Of a stretch of 64,000 bases of DNA, positions 9,972 to 23,024 are shown piece by piece. Each line of letters starts with the position of its first letter. Positions within the stretch are counted from its first letter, which is position 1. The translations under genes and the position numbers were made by a program. The notes beneath the pieces are model-generated. The model had not been told where the DNA came from and did not search any database. It saw nothing but the letters and a program-made list of their open reading frames with translations. Source of the stretch: Podocnemis expansa (Eukaryota > Chordata > Testudines > Podocnemididae); NCBI GenBank assembly GCA_007922195.1, contig ML682007.1:18807414-18871413 (forward strand), in the 5' to 3' direction.

Positions 9972-12445
9972 ATTATATAGAGATAAATGAAAACAATGAG
10001 CATCTCTCCTTCAGCGTTGAACCCCCACATGCTATGAATATGGTCTGCCTGAGGCTTCAATTGACAACTGCCAAGGATGTGGAATCCATGAAGATGAAAA
10101 CCTAGCACTTCACTTTTACTTGGTGCGGAGGACGGCTCTGTGGAAATGACAGAGCTGTCACTGAAGCGTCACAATGAGAAAATTAGCAGACACTATTTTT
10201 TTCTCTCTGGTGTGCTATTTTTAATGAAGTGTTATGACATGTTGGGGGAAATCTGTGTGAGAGAGGGGGAACGGTGTCCTGAGCTCTTTCTGAAGCAGAA
10301 ATGTTGCTGTGCACTTTACATATGCCATGTGAAACAAGATTAAATAAAAGGAAATCAGCTGGGGCCTTGGATTATCATTTCTAATCTATCATCCCATTCT
10401 TACCATCTATGATTTGTGGTTGCTAGGCTGCTCACTTAAAACCTTCGAAAGTGCAGGGGAAGATGCTTGTTGACTGGTCTAGCTGAGAGTTCCATAAATT
10501 AGGGGAAGCTGTCTCTCTTGAAATGATATAATAGTGCAAAAACTTGGACAGGCTGCTCCTGACTGGCTAGTTTCTAAATTCAGTCAGTGAGCTCCTTTCC
10601 AGACTCCACTATGCATGGCCGTCTTTATGGAGAGATTGTATCTACAAGGCTGTGCAAAACAAATTCTTATGCTTTGACAGGGGCCTGTAATATAGATGCT
10701 TTTGTCTGGTAGCGAAATAAGGAGCTACAACAACTTGACCCCATCCCTTTATATCACAGCACCCAGTTCTGCATTTATGACTCTCTAGGCAGGTCCTTAG
10801 TAGTCTCTATCTTCTTCAGGGTGATGGGGTCAGAAGTTCTGTGGCTCTAGCAGCATCTAGTCAACTGTAGGGCTTCTGTGTTTAAGATTTTCTAGAAACA
10901 GCCACCAGCTGGAGTAGGTGGAGGGAATGCAGGCCTGCCCACTCCACTAGGTGCCAGCTCAGGGCCCCTGTTTGGGACAGCCAGAGCTTGTCTTTATTAG
11001 TCCGTCGCTCCTCCCTGAGCTACTTCCTATTGTTTCTCATCTGTAGGCTTCTCCAGCCTCATCGTGGATCTTCTTCTTTGGAGTGTTGGTTTGTCCAGGA
11101 GCTTCTCTCCCATCAGCTAGAGTGATCCTTTCTCTGGCTGCTACCCCACCCAGCCACCTTACATACCCACAGCAACCAAGCAGGCAGGTTATTTGTTAAT
11201 CCTTTGGCTGCTGAACCAGCATGGGATGCATAGACCCCATGGCTGGGCCACTAAGCTTCTAGCATCATAGAGCAGAGGCAGCAGAAAAGAATGACTGTGC
11301 AAAACGTTATAGCAGAGGGGTGGGGGTTTCACACTTATTCTTTCAGGGATGCCAGATGATTTAGTTGCCACAGATTCAAGCCTGGGGTCTGGGATCAACG
11401 TAGCTGGGATATGCCTGCGTCTTGGTGTCCCCTCCAGTAACAAAGATTCTGAATTCAGGACTTTGTTTGGCAGCAATGTTTGATGAGGCATGATGCAGAA
11501 CAGCCCCTGGCTTGCTCTCCTGTGGCTTTGCTGGCTGTTAAGTGGAATAATTAAAGAAGTGGTTTTGAAAGCTGAATATGTGGATGTGACTGAAAGATAC
11601 AGAGAGAGCTGCTATATTTTGGGCAACTGCTATGAAACTGTGACAAGGAGATGTCTGGCAACGGGGGGGCGGGGAAGCACATTGTTTTACTCTGACGCTA
11701 CTCAGATGAAGGGCAGCAAGATGGTTAATGCATAGTTCCACTCTGCTGTTGCTGATGGCTGGGAATAACTCTCTGCATGACAGAGCAAGTGTTAAGTGAC
11801 GGGAGGCCTCTATTTCTTGCAGCCACAACCTGTAGCATCATTTCAGACTAAACTGAAGACAAATGTTGCACTCCTCTGTAAAGGTTAGGGGATCTCACCA
11901 CACTCTGGAGAGAAACATGATTTAAGATGGTGCCAAAGAACTTCAGGATGTCACACCAGGGCACAACCCGCCTGTCAGCAATGTCAGAACAGCTGGATAC
12001 ACCCCATCATGGAGCTCTGTCTCCTCGAAGGGGCAGCGCCCCCCAATAGTTCACATCAAATTCTCACAGAGCAAAGTCAAGTGAACCAATTGCAACTCGG
12101 TTGGGGTTGGCCTTTTCAGACCGAATCCATTCCATTTGTTAGTGCAATGAGTGCATAGCCAAGGAGATGGGCTAACTGGTCTCAGCTAAGGAAACAAAAG
12201 GCCAGTTTTATAACTTTGTAGTCATGGACTCACCCCCTCGGGTGAAAGCATATTCTCACAGGCTACAGACGGAGGGAAGCAATTCAACTGGAGTTTTGTC
12301 AGCACTCAGTAAGAACAATGTCAGTATGATGGGGCCTTTCATGTGCTTTTCATTATTCTTCCCCAGTAATGGCATTGAGGGGTGTGTTTGGACTAAGAAC
12401 CCTTGACAAAAATTGTAGCAACTGTTAATGCTTGAAAAATGGCTG
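9972..12445. other. Unassigned non-coding DNA
   Basis: No gene or recognisable repeat over about 2.5 kb. Open frames of about 100 codons at 11189-11491 and 11538-11828 show no family resemblance. Confidence 0.45.
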
Positions 12446-12550
12446 GAGGCAGGAATGTGGCAGAATCATAAATTAGAGATGCAAAAGATCTATCCTGGCC
12501 ACTGCCTAGGCACAATGATCCAGGACTCTGTCCAGTATCTATTGGCCCTA
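12446..12550 (-). mobile_element. CR1-like LINE 3'-end fragment, minus strand
   Basis: AATCATAAATTAGAGATGCA, AAAGATCTATCCTGGCCACT resembles the minus-strand start of a CR1-type 3' end (AATCATAGAATTAGAGATGG type). Short and degraded. Confidence 0.4.
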
Positions 12551-12639
12551 CTAGATGAACTACAAAGCCAGTTCATTTGTGAGACAGAACACACACCCAG
12601 CATGTACACTGTGTTGTATCTAAACCATATTTGAAATAT

Positions 12640-12930
12640 AAGCTTTGACGTTTAATTCAATATTTAATTAAAAGTTTTACAATATTGTATATTTGAAATA
12701 ACTATATTTAATTTTTTCTATCTATATACACTGTTTCCAGGTAGTGGCCGGCAAATGGTTTCACTTAGCTAGTCAACAGCTGTGTAAACGAGTGAAGTTT
12801 ATTCATTCCTCTGTGGATCATACTGTGCAATACAGTACAATACAACAAACTGTTGTACAGAACAATAGAGCAACAACAACAGCTGTATATAGTACAACAA
12901 TAGCTAGTGTGACATATGAAAATTCAAGGC
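12640..12930. repeat. AT-rich low-complexity stretch
   Basis: Runs such as TATTTAATTAAAAGTTTTAC, then TACAATACAACAAAC and ACAACAACAACAGC. Low-complexity, no gene. Confidence 0.5.
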
Positions 12931-13660
12931 TATTCAATCACATAGAGCAAGATTGTGTGCACAAATGTGGCAACTGCATATGCAAATAGCTGGTTAGACC
13001 TCTGAGCATGCCTACAAGGCATTGGCATCCAGAAACTGGCATACAAAATAAAAAAGCACATATATTTTTACACACGGTTCTAAAAAATTTAGTGCACAAT
13101 CCAATTTGCAAAGCAGTTGCTGATACAGGCATCACAAGATGCTGCCTGACTTTTAAAGATGACAATCAATGTATCTTCCTAACTTATATGGCAAGCAGGC
13201 TTCTCAGGGCTCTTTGTAACAATAAAAGCACAGCTCAGAGTAAAAATAAATCTGGGGCTCTGCAATGCATTTGTAAATAAGATGCTAGTGGCCCCTCATA
13301 AAGGTTCCCTTCAGCCACTAGCCCACGAAATGTCTTGCTGGCGTGATAGGAAAATATTTTTTGTCTGTGGGCAATGGGACTGGATGATGGCTTAGTTAGC
13401 AGTAAAGTTTTTCCCCTACTGTTTCAGAACTGCTGTGTTTCCACTGTATATGCTATCAAGCCCAGTCGTTAATTGTCTGCTTTCAGTTTTCTTGCCCACT
13501 GCACCGTGGTGTAAAGGTCAGGGCTGTTATAACCTGGGGACTGCATCATTAAACAGTTGAACAATGGGCAGCTCAGACATGAGTAATTAGGGAGACATTA
13601 GAAAGTCAGTTATCCTGCAGGCTTGCTCTCTGCACCAGGCCACTTGAAATGGAGCATGTT

Positions 13661-14184
13661 GGGTATGTCCACACACGCTGTTTAAATCGAAATAACGCTG
13701 GTTATTTCGATTTAAAAAATAGTAGGCCCACACAACGTTCCCTTATTTCAACATGGGGAGCTCCCTCATTTCAATATAAGGAAAGTTATATTGATATGAT
13801 AAAAACTAGTATGATAAAAACTAGATATGACGTTTAAATCAAAATTGTTATTTTGAAATATCACAGTGTGGACATGTTATTTCGATTTAACTGTTAAATC
13901 GATTTAACACTTTTTGCCCTTCTCCTTCCCTGGTGCTTTCCTTTTTCTATATATTGGGTGGGAGCATGGCCTAGTGAGAGGGCCATCTTGCCACACCTCC
14001 CATGGTGCCTCTCTCCTGAATCGAAATACCAAGTCCTGTGTCTGGACATGCTATTTCGATTTGGTTTTTTTGGTGTAGTTCTGTTAAATTGATTTAACTT
14101 ATATAGATTTAATTATTTTTATATCGATTTTAAGTAAATCGATATAAGTAAAATCAATTTAACCATGTACGTGTGGACATAGCC
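13661..14184. mobile_element. Palindromic MITE, ATCGAT type
   Basis: Ends GGGTATGTCCACACACG and CGTGTGGACATAGCC are inverted. The interior arms are built from TTTAAATCGAAATAAC and TAAATCGATTTAA, centred on ATCGAT or its relatives. A non-palindromic core of about 110 bp (13905-14015) includes TTTCTATATATTGGGTGGGA. At 524 bp it is the largest of the MITE set. Flanks GTT and ATA do not match. Confidence 0.75.
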
Positions 14185-14374
14185 ATAGTATGCCCCAGAT
14201 GGCTCCTGTGTGCCAGTGTGAGTGGAATTACGTTCCAGCCACACACCACTCAGAACACCCATTAAAAGGACAATGTCAAGATATTTGAAGAATTATTCAA
14301 CCAATTATTTTACTCCCTTGTTTTTATAATAGGGTCATGAGATTTAGTGGAATAAATCCAAGTCTGGAAGCTAA

Positions 14375-14460
14375 GGAGGCCTGAGTTGTAGTGTTGGTTT
14401 TTACAGTGACTGTCCTGGCTTTAGGCAAGTCACACGACCTCAATGGGCCTCAGAGGCAAC
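14375..14460 (+). repeat. MIR-like SINE fragment, plus strand
   Basis: GAGTTGTAGTGTTGGTTTTT, then TTTAGGCAAGTCACACGACC and TCAATGGGCCTCAG: plus-strand MIR body. Confidence 0.55.
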
Positions 14461-17400
14461 TTGTGGCCCCTCAGACCATTTTGACAAAACAGCTGAAGAT
14501 ATGGTCAGGATAGGTGAGCTCTGCAGCACTTCTGGTTTCCACAAGGTGGCAGGGTTAGCGAGCACAGTTTGTCTACTGACTCCAGCAGCGACTGACAGTG
14601 ATATCCCTTAGCTGGCCCATTTAGTGCTCCAGTGACCCACAGACAGCCCATCTGGGCAGATGATAAAGACAAACATTGCTAGCCAGGCAGTAAAGGTGAG
14701 ACAAAACAGTGGGGTTACTGGCAATCAATTAATTTCCATGGTAGATAGGGGATAGCACAAGTTAGGAAAGAGAAATTTAATCTTTGGTACTCACACCGCC
14801 AGTGGCACTGCACCATGATCGCTGTGCCACTACTGCATTCTGCCTTTGCACCTGGGCGATGCTGTCTTCTGCATTCCCTGGCCTGCTGGTGGCTGCCTCT
14901 GTGGAGCATGCAGTGGTCTCAGTAAGTATGCTGTCTTATTGAGGCATTATCCCATTCTACTCACCCAATTCACTTCTCCCCTCCCCTAGTTCCGCAGACT
15001 TGCCTTCTGTTCGCATTCATTGCCTCTGTAGCTTCACAGAAGACCTCACTCTTCAAACTCCTCTCCTTGTTCTGTTTTATCCTGGGCTGTTTTGTCTCTT
15101 GTTCTCCCAGAAAACCCATCCCCCAGAGGCAACAATTCCTCCAAAACTTTTAGCCTCCCCTCCCCTTTTTAACAACTGTTGTCCCCATCTTTTAGCTTTT
15201 CTCAGAGCAGGAACTCCAGAAGGGCTCTCTATGTCCGAGAGGCAGGGCTGCATAGTGCTACATAATTACCTATCTATCTGTGTCCCACGCCTATCCTCAC
15301 AGAATCTAGATTCATCAGCTTTAAAACTTGGCAGCAATGCCCATACTTTCAAATACCATAGGTGTGGGCACTGCAGCTGCTGCTATTAATCTCTGCCAGG
15401 ATTGTGCAATTAGCATGTCTTACTTGAGACACCCAGGGAGGTGGTCCTGAGCATGGCTGGACAGGCTAGGACTGGCAGAAGAAGCTGGAGCAGTGCCTTC
15501 CTCTTCACTCCCACACCTCGCTAATAGTTAGTAGTACGGAGAACCAAGTGCTGGCCCAATCTAAAAGGTCTCAAAGCTTAGTGTAATCCCTAATTGCTGC
15601 ACCGTACTCAGTCTGCAGGTGTACTATGCTGCAGAGAAAAGTGTTGAAGACCATTCATCTGCTGGGCCCAATAGCTGCTGGTCCTGGTGAGTCTCAATAA
15701 GCACATGACAGAGGCTAAAATGAAGGGCTCTTTGACTAGGACTAGGGAAGGTTGCCAGTACCCCTAAGTTTGGGGCTGTCAGAGGTGGCACATAAAGGTA
15801 AATCCTGGTGGCTCTTAGTGTGGCTGCTGGAGGCAGTTTGGTAGGGGTGAAGGCCAATTAAGTCTAGAGCTTAGGACACCCTCTCCAGCCCTGGCTCTAA
15901 TAAAGGTCATTTGTAATATTCAAGTTTCTAGGATCAGTCCATGATGTGTCTTGCTATGGGGACTCTGCAGCAACTTTTTGCTGCTGAAACAGCATTTTCC
16001 ATGCAGCTTCTGTGCTTGGGTTGTTCCAGGGCAGCGGTAGCTAGGATACCAGGTCCCCAGAGCCCTCGACTATACTCAGTTGTCTTGGCAAGCACAGCAG
16101 CCCCTTCCCTGGGCAACTGCCAAGGGCACTTTAGCTATAATAGCCTTCTCCAGGCTCCTGTCCTTTGCCAAACCCAAGCTTTGTGTCCTGTAGAGTATCA
16201 CAGGCCCCTTTCTGCTCAGTAGGGAGGGAGCTGATGAAATGGTAGTTCCTGCTTAGAAAGTGCTTCATGTTACACATGGGTTCCACTCCCTCCTAGTCTG
16301 GGATGTAACCCATATCCCTTGAAGGGAATGATGCCCACAAACCAGGCAGGCATCATTCACCTTACTTGACCCCATTGCCAGTGCAGCACACACAAGACAC
16401 CGCACAGTTACCTGAAAGAGCCACATGCTCACAGCACAATGAAAGCATGCTGTTGAAGGCTTTGCAATCAGCATGTTGTGAAGAGCTGGGTGCACACTGT
16501 GCTGTCTGGGTGTGTGCATGATCTACAGACACCCCTCACTTCAGACTCCCTGTGATATCTTGTCATGCTTTATGTCAACTTGGAATATATTGTGGGGAAA
16601 GAACAGGGAAATGGAGCTTCTTTCACCACCGAAAAGCAAAAGTTTGTTTTTTCTCTCCTAGGGTAAGACCCCTCCAGTTCATTTTGATCCAATGGATTTA
16701 GGGTTTGTTTGTTCCTCACGCAGGCCCAGGTCCCATTCATGTTTATCTGGTATAAAAGTCAATGGGGAGATATTCCATCACAAATACTAAAGCCCACAGA
16801 TTTGATCTGCTGTAAATTCATTCTGATCCCCTTAGGAAGTTTGTCCAAATTCTGTACACTCTAGTGAAAGATTTAGCTGAATAAAAAGCCCATAATGACA
16901 CTAGACTCACTAGGTTTGGGGAAAGTCAGAATTTCATTCAAGGAGAAAACTCAGACCAGGTTTATTAAAGAAAATCTCATGCTTCTTTAAGATTTCATTC
17001 CTGGGACTGATTTATGACTTGGAGTCAAACTAGAAAACTTAGAAGGAACCTGAGTTTGAAGTTGATCCCACTGACCCCAGCCTGGTCTAGATTTAAAAAT
17101 TGTACTGACATAGTTTCGTTCTTCGAAACTCATGTGAATTAAACTAACTCAAAACATATTTCTTGTAATATTAAGTTAAGAAAAAGCAGTTCACATCAAG
17201 GTATTGATTCAGGAAAATTTTCCTGGGTACTAGGACTAAAATAGACACCTGTAAAGCTAATGTTAGGTCATGCAAAGGGTATGCCTCTGTGCAGCACAGT
17301 GCAGAGAAAACCTCCCAAAAGTTTGTCTGGATTTTTTCTTTCTTTCACAAGTTCCTAATCATAACTCTTTCTCTGTATCTGCAGGCACGCTAGATGCACC

Positions 17401-17739
17401 ATGTAAAATTTCTCTATGTTGAATGTAAAATACCTCATGAAACCATTTCTTAGTGTGGTATAAATTTAATTCATCCAAATGATGCAGTAATTGTATGCAT
17501 TTTTATAGGAAGTTTTAAAACCCAGAGTCACTTAAGAGTGTGTTTGCAGCCCAGCATGCCTCACAGATTGGCACTGAGGTCACTGCACTGTATGAGGAGG
17601 GAGCCCACTATGCTAAGATCAGTAAAACTGCAAGGAAAAGGGACTCTTTGTCTCAAGATATGCTTGAGAAAGGTCACCATTGACCAGGAGCACAACAGAA
17701 ACAAAGCTTAAAAAGTGGATGCGGCTCTACACCTGGCCT
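14461..17739. other. Unassigned non-coding DNA
   Basis: About 3.3 kb without a gene or confident repeat. A short A/T-rich stretch near 17090-17180 with TTCGTTCTTCGAAACTC might be a remnant of a palindromic MITE but is too decayed to call. Confidence 0.4.
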
Positions 17740-17847
17740 GACAAATTGAAGCCCCATTGAAAATCTGAGTGCTAAAGAACTACATTCCATGTCTGATTCA
17801 ATAGAAGTAAACATAATACAACCACGGCAGAGCAAATTTCTTCTCAT
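17740..17847 (+). repeat. 108-bp inverted-repeat arm, left
   Basis: Pairs without gaps with the reverse complement of 18031-18138; I count about 14 mismatches in 108 positions. Both contain GAAGCCCCATTGAAAATCTG and GGCAGAGCAAATTTC. In the plus frame the left copy has an in-frame TGA; the right copy (minus frame) stays open over the same codons. Confidence 0.75.
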
Positions 17848-18030
17848 CATACCCCTCACCCTCAATATTCAAAGATCCTTTGCAGTAGACAACATAAAGA
17901 CAAGGACCATTTCTAAAACCCAGCTCTGCTCCCAGATTTAAAAACTGGGGTTTTGCTACCCCTGGCATTTATTTAGCCCCATCTCTCACCAAGTGGGTCA
18001 AACAGTTGTCCACCCATGATAGACATACTA

Positions 18031-18138
18031 ATGAGAGGAAATTTGCTCTGCCCTGGTTGTTTTGTATTCACTTCTATTGAACAGGACGTGGCATGTAGTT
18101 CTTTATCATTCAGATTTTCAATGGGGCTTCGATTTGTC
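18031..18138 (-). repeat. 108-bp inverted-repeat arm, right
   Basis: Reverse-complement partner of 17740-17847 across a spacer of about 180 bp. The minus-strand frame 17973-18155 covers it and reads ...SPIENLNDKELHATSCSIEV..., but no family is recognised. Probably two copies of one dispersed repeat in opposite orientation. Confidence 0.75.
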
Positions 18139-18139
18139 A

Positions 18140-18225
18140 ATCTAACGGCCAGCACAATGGGGCACCCTTCTTAGCTGGGGCATCTAGATGCATTGTAGTG
18201 GAAGTAATAAACAGTAATTCTGAGC
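18140..18225 (+). repeat. Old LINE/SINE 3'-end-like fragment
   Basis: AGCACAATGGGGCACCC, CTGGGGCATCTAGATGC and GTAATAAACAGTAAT follow the order of an old reptile/amniote repeat 3' end I recall (ATGGGGCCC ... GGGGCCTCTAGGTGC ... AATAATAA). Confidence 0.4.
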
Positions 18226-20991
18226 CCATCATCTGAGCCTGTAAACTGGATTTGTGCATTCAGATGGGGTAGTCAGACATCACTCTGCGGAGTCTGAATG
18301 CACAAAAGATTGCAAAAGAGCAGATGTGTACTTTGTTTTAGAAAGCATGGGCCTACTTTTAGCCATTTTGCCCTTATAAGCAACCCTACAATAACAAAGG
18401 AATGTGTATAGCTCAGCACTCATAAGCAACACTAATCACAGGGCAGACATAGCAGATGTTGTTGAGCAGGATAAACCAAAGGAAATGCAGAGACAGTCTT
18501 AAACCAAGTTCAAGTCCTAACAATGAGTTAAGACCTGCCAACATAAGCTTTCTGGGTGTCACAGATAAGGAAATTTCCATTTATATCCACAGGTGCAAAA
18601 AGATACAGAAATAGTTCATGTTATCATAAATTTTAAAGCCAGTTATAAAATGTTACCAGTTCCTGGCTCCACGTGGCTGCAGTTTGGGTGACACACTGTT
18701 GTTGTTTTTAATGAAATGACACGGAGAAAGGTAATCACCTAATCAGACATTCAGACAGCATGGAAATGGAGATTAAGGACAATGGCTCTTTCTTCATATC
18801 TTCATTGGGTATCATTGGCCATATGAAGCTTGACCTTTAGAACCAGCTCAGGTAATTATGGGCTGGATAGTTTACTCCAGAGGTGTTTTAACTGTACATC
18901 TTGTATTGGAGCTAATTTGTAATCTTTGCCATGTCTTGCTCATAACCTAGCATGTCTTCTAGAAGAGACCTATGCATCTTCATTCCCTCTTCCTATGCGG
19001 CCATCAGTTTCCCCACTTTGCTGTGTCACTGGCACAAGAGAGAAATGAGGACAAAAGTTTAGAAGAATGAATGGCATGAAGTTCTTGACAGTTCCCACTT
19101 GCCCCTGGGAAAGAAGAGAAAAGAGAAAATTCGGGTCCTTGTATGGACTATAGTCATGAATGCGTCTCATTACATAAGGCTTTCAGATACCACACTATGC
19201 TATAGACAGATTAACAATCAGACAGATAGATAGTGTAGAGACAAAAGTCTGCTCAGTGGGAAAGCTCCATTTCTTTATCATGTTGGAGCTAGGCTGTTAT
19301 TTAAGTCAAAAATAAATATAGCCCTGATCCTTCAGATCCACCCATGCACTCAACTTTGACATGTATGTCAGGGTTTGCAGGATGGGGTTCTATATTTGCA
19401 GTTATATTTACATAGTAACCACTAATAATATTTTACTAATAAAATGGATATTCTGAAAAGCATGGGTTGGTTTAAGCAACTGGCAATGAGTTTCCCACTT
19501 CTAAGTCCTTGGCTTGCATCTCACTATATTGAATAGTAAGTGCAATGTAATGAGGAAAAATATATATCTCTAGCAAGACATGCATCATCACTCCACCATG
19601 ACCATGTGCTAACTGGGGCTTGGTTTCCATTCTCTGCTGGCAGCCAGGTACAGGTCAGTGACTGTTTTGAGTCAGATACTCTGCCCTGGATTCTGGGAAT
19701 GGGAACTTCTGTGTTATACTCAGAATGGCAGACTTCAGCCCCTTCCAAGACAGCAGGCTAATCAGTGAAGTACCGAACATCTTTCCACCTCCAGAAAACA
19801 TCTTGATTTGCAGTCCACACTATAAAAGTCAAGTCAGCTTCGTACCCATTCTCGTTTGAATGGAATGACGAGCTCCCAGGAGAAAGGATTCAGACCAACC
19901 TTGGAGTGACACCAACTCAGACCCCTGCCTGGCACTGGAAAAAGAAGCCTTGGTGTTTCCTATGATGGATGTGGCAGAGAGGAAGTTCATAATGAATGAA
20001 TGTTCATAATGAATGAAATGAATGGAAGGTCATAATGAATGGGGTTTAGTCCCCAGCCCCGCAATCATGAGTGATTTGTTAGGTCTCCCTTTATAGAAGA
20101 CTGAGAATGAGCAGGCACATGGCAAACCATTTCTCTGCTTCATTGCCTGCTCTGCAAAATTTCTTTAGCATGCCAAAATACCCACCATATCCTGGGCAAT
20201 CACACCATCCACTCCACACTCTTGGGCAGTACATGGTCCTACTTATCCCTGGCATTCCCATCAAAGCCTGATTCAGTAGACATGTAGCATGGTGTCCTGA
20301 GACGCTGTAACTTCTATCTGAAAAAGAGTAGGGTTGTTAACTTTCTCTCAAATGAAAGAACCTTGATAACCTAGATCCAGAAATCAGCAGTGAAGAGCCC
20401 ATGAACTCAATAATCTTTTCATTTCCCTTCCAGGTGCAGTAGTGAATGAATAATGGCAGAGCAGATAGCACCGTACTGTGTTAGGTGTCTGCCCCGCAGG
20501 CTCTGCACCCCCTACACCCTGCCTGCGTTAGCTAGAGCATCTGACAAGAAGCTTCAGACCATTAAAGATGAATGACAGCCACACCAGGGTCGATTCACAC
20601 CACATCTTTAGGGTGGTTAGAGTGTTGGCTCCCATAGCATGTGACTGTAACATCTGTGACCTTCCTTGCCCAAGAACATAGCCTGCATGAAGACAAGGTT
20701 GGGGATGGAAGATAATTAGGTATTGTTCCACAGCTGCACCTTAAATCAAGGCTGTAATTAGAGATCAATTCTGTCTCTCCCACCCCAACCTGGAGAAGTA
20801 ACTGGATGAATTGGCAGAATGGTTTTGGTTTATTCTTTGGTGTGTCTATGTGTTGTGCATGTGAACCTGTGAAGAGCAGAAAGAATGACAGCGAAGTGAA
20901 AGAGAGGAGTTTCTCGTTTGTTTCTGAAGGTAGTGAGGCATGGGATCTCTTCCAGGAGTGAACAGCATCATCATTCTAGACTATGCTGACA
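18226..20991. other. Unassigned non-coding DNA
   Basis: No gene or mobile element recognised. It contains a short imperfect tandem repeat at 19985-20041. Confidence 0.45.
19985..20041. repeat. Imperfect tandem repeat (CATAATGAATGAATG units)
   Basis: Three near-copies of TTCATAATGAATG separated by short variants. Confidence 0.65.
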
Positions 20992-21111
20992 GCAAATAGT
21001 GTAGTGGCTTGCCCAGCTACTTACTATACAGAAGGTCCTGGGTTCAAGCTCCAGGGGGATGGACTTGATGATCTCACAAGCTCCCTTCTAACCCTATGAT
21101 TCTATTCTATG
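20992..21111 (+). mobile_element. tRNA-headed SINE with CR1-type tail
   Basis: The head AAATAGTGTAGTGGCTTGCC ... GGTCCTGGGTTCAAGCTCC contains a good Pol III B box (GGTTCAAGCTCC) and a plausible A-box region. It is followed by GATGGACTTGATGATCTCAC and a terminal GATTCTATTCTATGA. The tail matches the CR1 3' end, whose hallmark is a short ATTCTATG-type terminal repeat. Such SINEs borrow CR1 machinery in trans. Confidence 0.7.
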
Positions 21112-22002
21112 ACAGAAAATTCAGTCTCATGCAATAGACTGACAGCTTCTTTGTAGTTGTTATGGTTGTAGAAGGACAGACTCCATGCATAAAGGCTTTG
21201 GAGGGGGAAGAATATTTGCCCTCACAAGATAGGGCCATTTGGGATTGCTCAGAGCCGACAGACCTGAGCTGTTTCAAGGTATTTCCGTTCACCCATGAAG
21301 TTCCCTGGAGGTGGAAAATGGTATTTATTTCTCCACCATATGGAATGCAGCTGGGAAGCCCAGCAGGGTGTTCACAGATGCAATTCCTTAGTCCAGGAGG
21401 TCACCCAGCGGAGGAACAAGTGCTGGTTGTATACCATGCCCTGGCCAGGAGAAAGACTGACTAGAAGAGATCCAGGACACTGGCAGCTAATAGGCAGCAC
21501 TGGAGACTGCTTTGTTACCTTCATAGCCTGCTTAGAAGAGGTTAGACACTGTGCTCTGCAGCTCCCTTCATTCCATAATCCAGTAACTACCGCCCCATTG
21601 CTTCCTGTGCGTTCCACTTTGACATGTAGTGTTGCTTTTATAGCATTTGGGTTGACAGACTCAAGCCTTGTCTGGCCACTGAGATGCAATGGAATCCATA
21701 TAAAGGCTATGCATCCCTCCCTGGCAGCCCTGTCCTGGCTTTGCCTGTCTATCAATGTCTATGTCGATGCCACTCCACTGGAAGGTCAGAGCTCCCCAGA
21801 CATTTGCAGGCAGTTCATTTAACAAGTGCTGCATCCTGCCAGTTTGCCTGGGACAGACAAGAGGGAGGCACCCTGTGGTTTCCAAACAGAAGCCAGCTTT
21901 GCTTTGGGTGCCAGACCAGCTCCAGCTTCACAGCCACTTTGTTCTAGGAGGGAAGCCCCCAGGGGAACAGTAGAAAAGTGATGGACCAGACTACAGGCCT
22001 AA
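21112..22002. other. Unassigned non-coding DNA with overlapping open frames
   Basis: Open frames of up to 175 codons (21295-21822, plus) and 127 codons (21372-21755, minus) overlap on both strands. Neither resembles a known protein. The region has few stops but no splice or start context that I trust. Confidence 0.4.
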
Positions 22003-22085
22003 CTTACTCGCCATCTGCTGTGGCCCACTGAAGTCAATGGAGGTGCATAGGCATCAAACCAGGGTGAATGAGAGCAGAATCAGCT
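22003..22085. repeat. Ancient palindromic dispersed repeat fragment
   Basis: CACTGAAGTCAATGGAGGTG ... GAGCAGAATCAGCTCC belongs with the CATTGACTTCAATGG class of old repeats. Positions 22086-23024 hold nothing I recognise. Confidence 0.45.
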
Positions 22086-23024
22086 CCTGCTTGTGTCCCA
22101 GCAGGCCTAGGCTGCCAACTCTCATGATTTCAGTGTGAGAGGCAGTTCCTCTGCTGTTTGGTGCTTTACATTAAGTACCAGCTCCTGGATTAAAGTGATC
22201 ATGGCAGAATCTCAGCTTTCATTAAAAAAAATGGTTCTCGTTGCAGCAGAGAAAAGCTTGACAATGTGACTCAAGTATATCACAAAGGCTCATATAACAG
22301 AAAACAAAGAAAAAGAAACTAACTGGATTAATTGTTTTCAAAATCCCATGACTTTTAACCCAGTCTCCTGATCTTTGAATGGTTGAGGCTGGCAGTGCTG
22401 CTCCACTAACAAGTGTTAATCCTGGAGTCTCTTGTTTGTTAATTTGATTACGAGTACACTGTGCACACTGCTTAGAACAGTGGATTGGCAGGTCTCCCAT
22501 ACAAAGTCCTTTTCTAGTGCAGAGCCTTGTTGCTTTGCTCAGTGGTGCCCCTCCTGGCTTGCCACTTCAGATGGCAATCCTGGTCCATGTTTCTTGCCTG
22601 GAAGGGTGCGTGCAGGCTGCAGAAGCCTTTCAGGCCAGAGCACAGCAGGAGCTTCCCCACTTCCAGCCCTGCCAGTCTCCCACAATGTGGGCTGAGAAGC
22701 ACTCTGGCTGGAAGGTGGCAGCTGCCCTTGTCCCACCGTGTGGGCTCAGCATCAGCTCCCAGGTTGGAGCATGGCAGCCACTTCTCTCTCCCGGCTCCAC
22801 CCTTCTCCAGCCCACCTAGGGGCAGAGGTGGACAAAAAGTTTGCCCACCCCTAGTCTAGCGAGTGAATAAGTAGCCAGGAATGCCAGGAGTGGCCCACAG
22901 TGCACCACCATTTCTCCCCTGCTGTGAAGGGACTTCTATTTACAGAGAAAACCAAATCATTTTCCTGCATGAGAGTTATAATGAGAATACCTTGTTTGTC
23001 TATTGTACCTCCATGCCCAGATAA

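Noticed and set aside
17090..17180. Possible further TCGA-type MITE
   Set aside because: Contains TTCGTTCTTCGAAACTC and ATTAAACTAACTC but no terminal repeats or convincing arms.
21295..21822. 175-codon plus-strand frame with an overlapping 127-codon minus-strand frame
   Set aside because: Overlapping long frames on both strands with no family resemblance; low stop density by composition.
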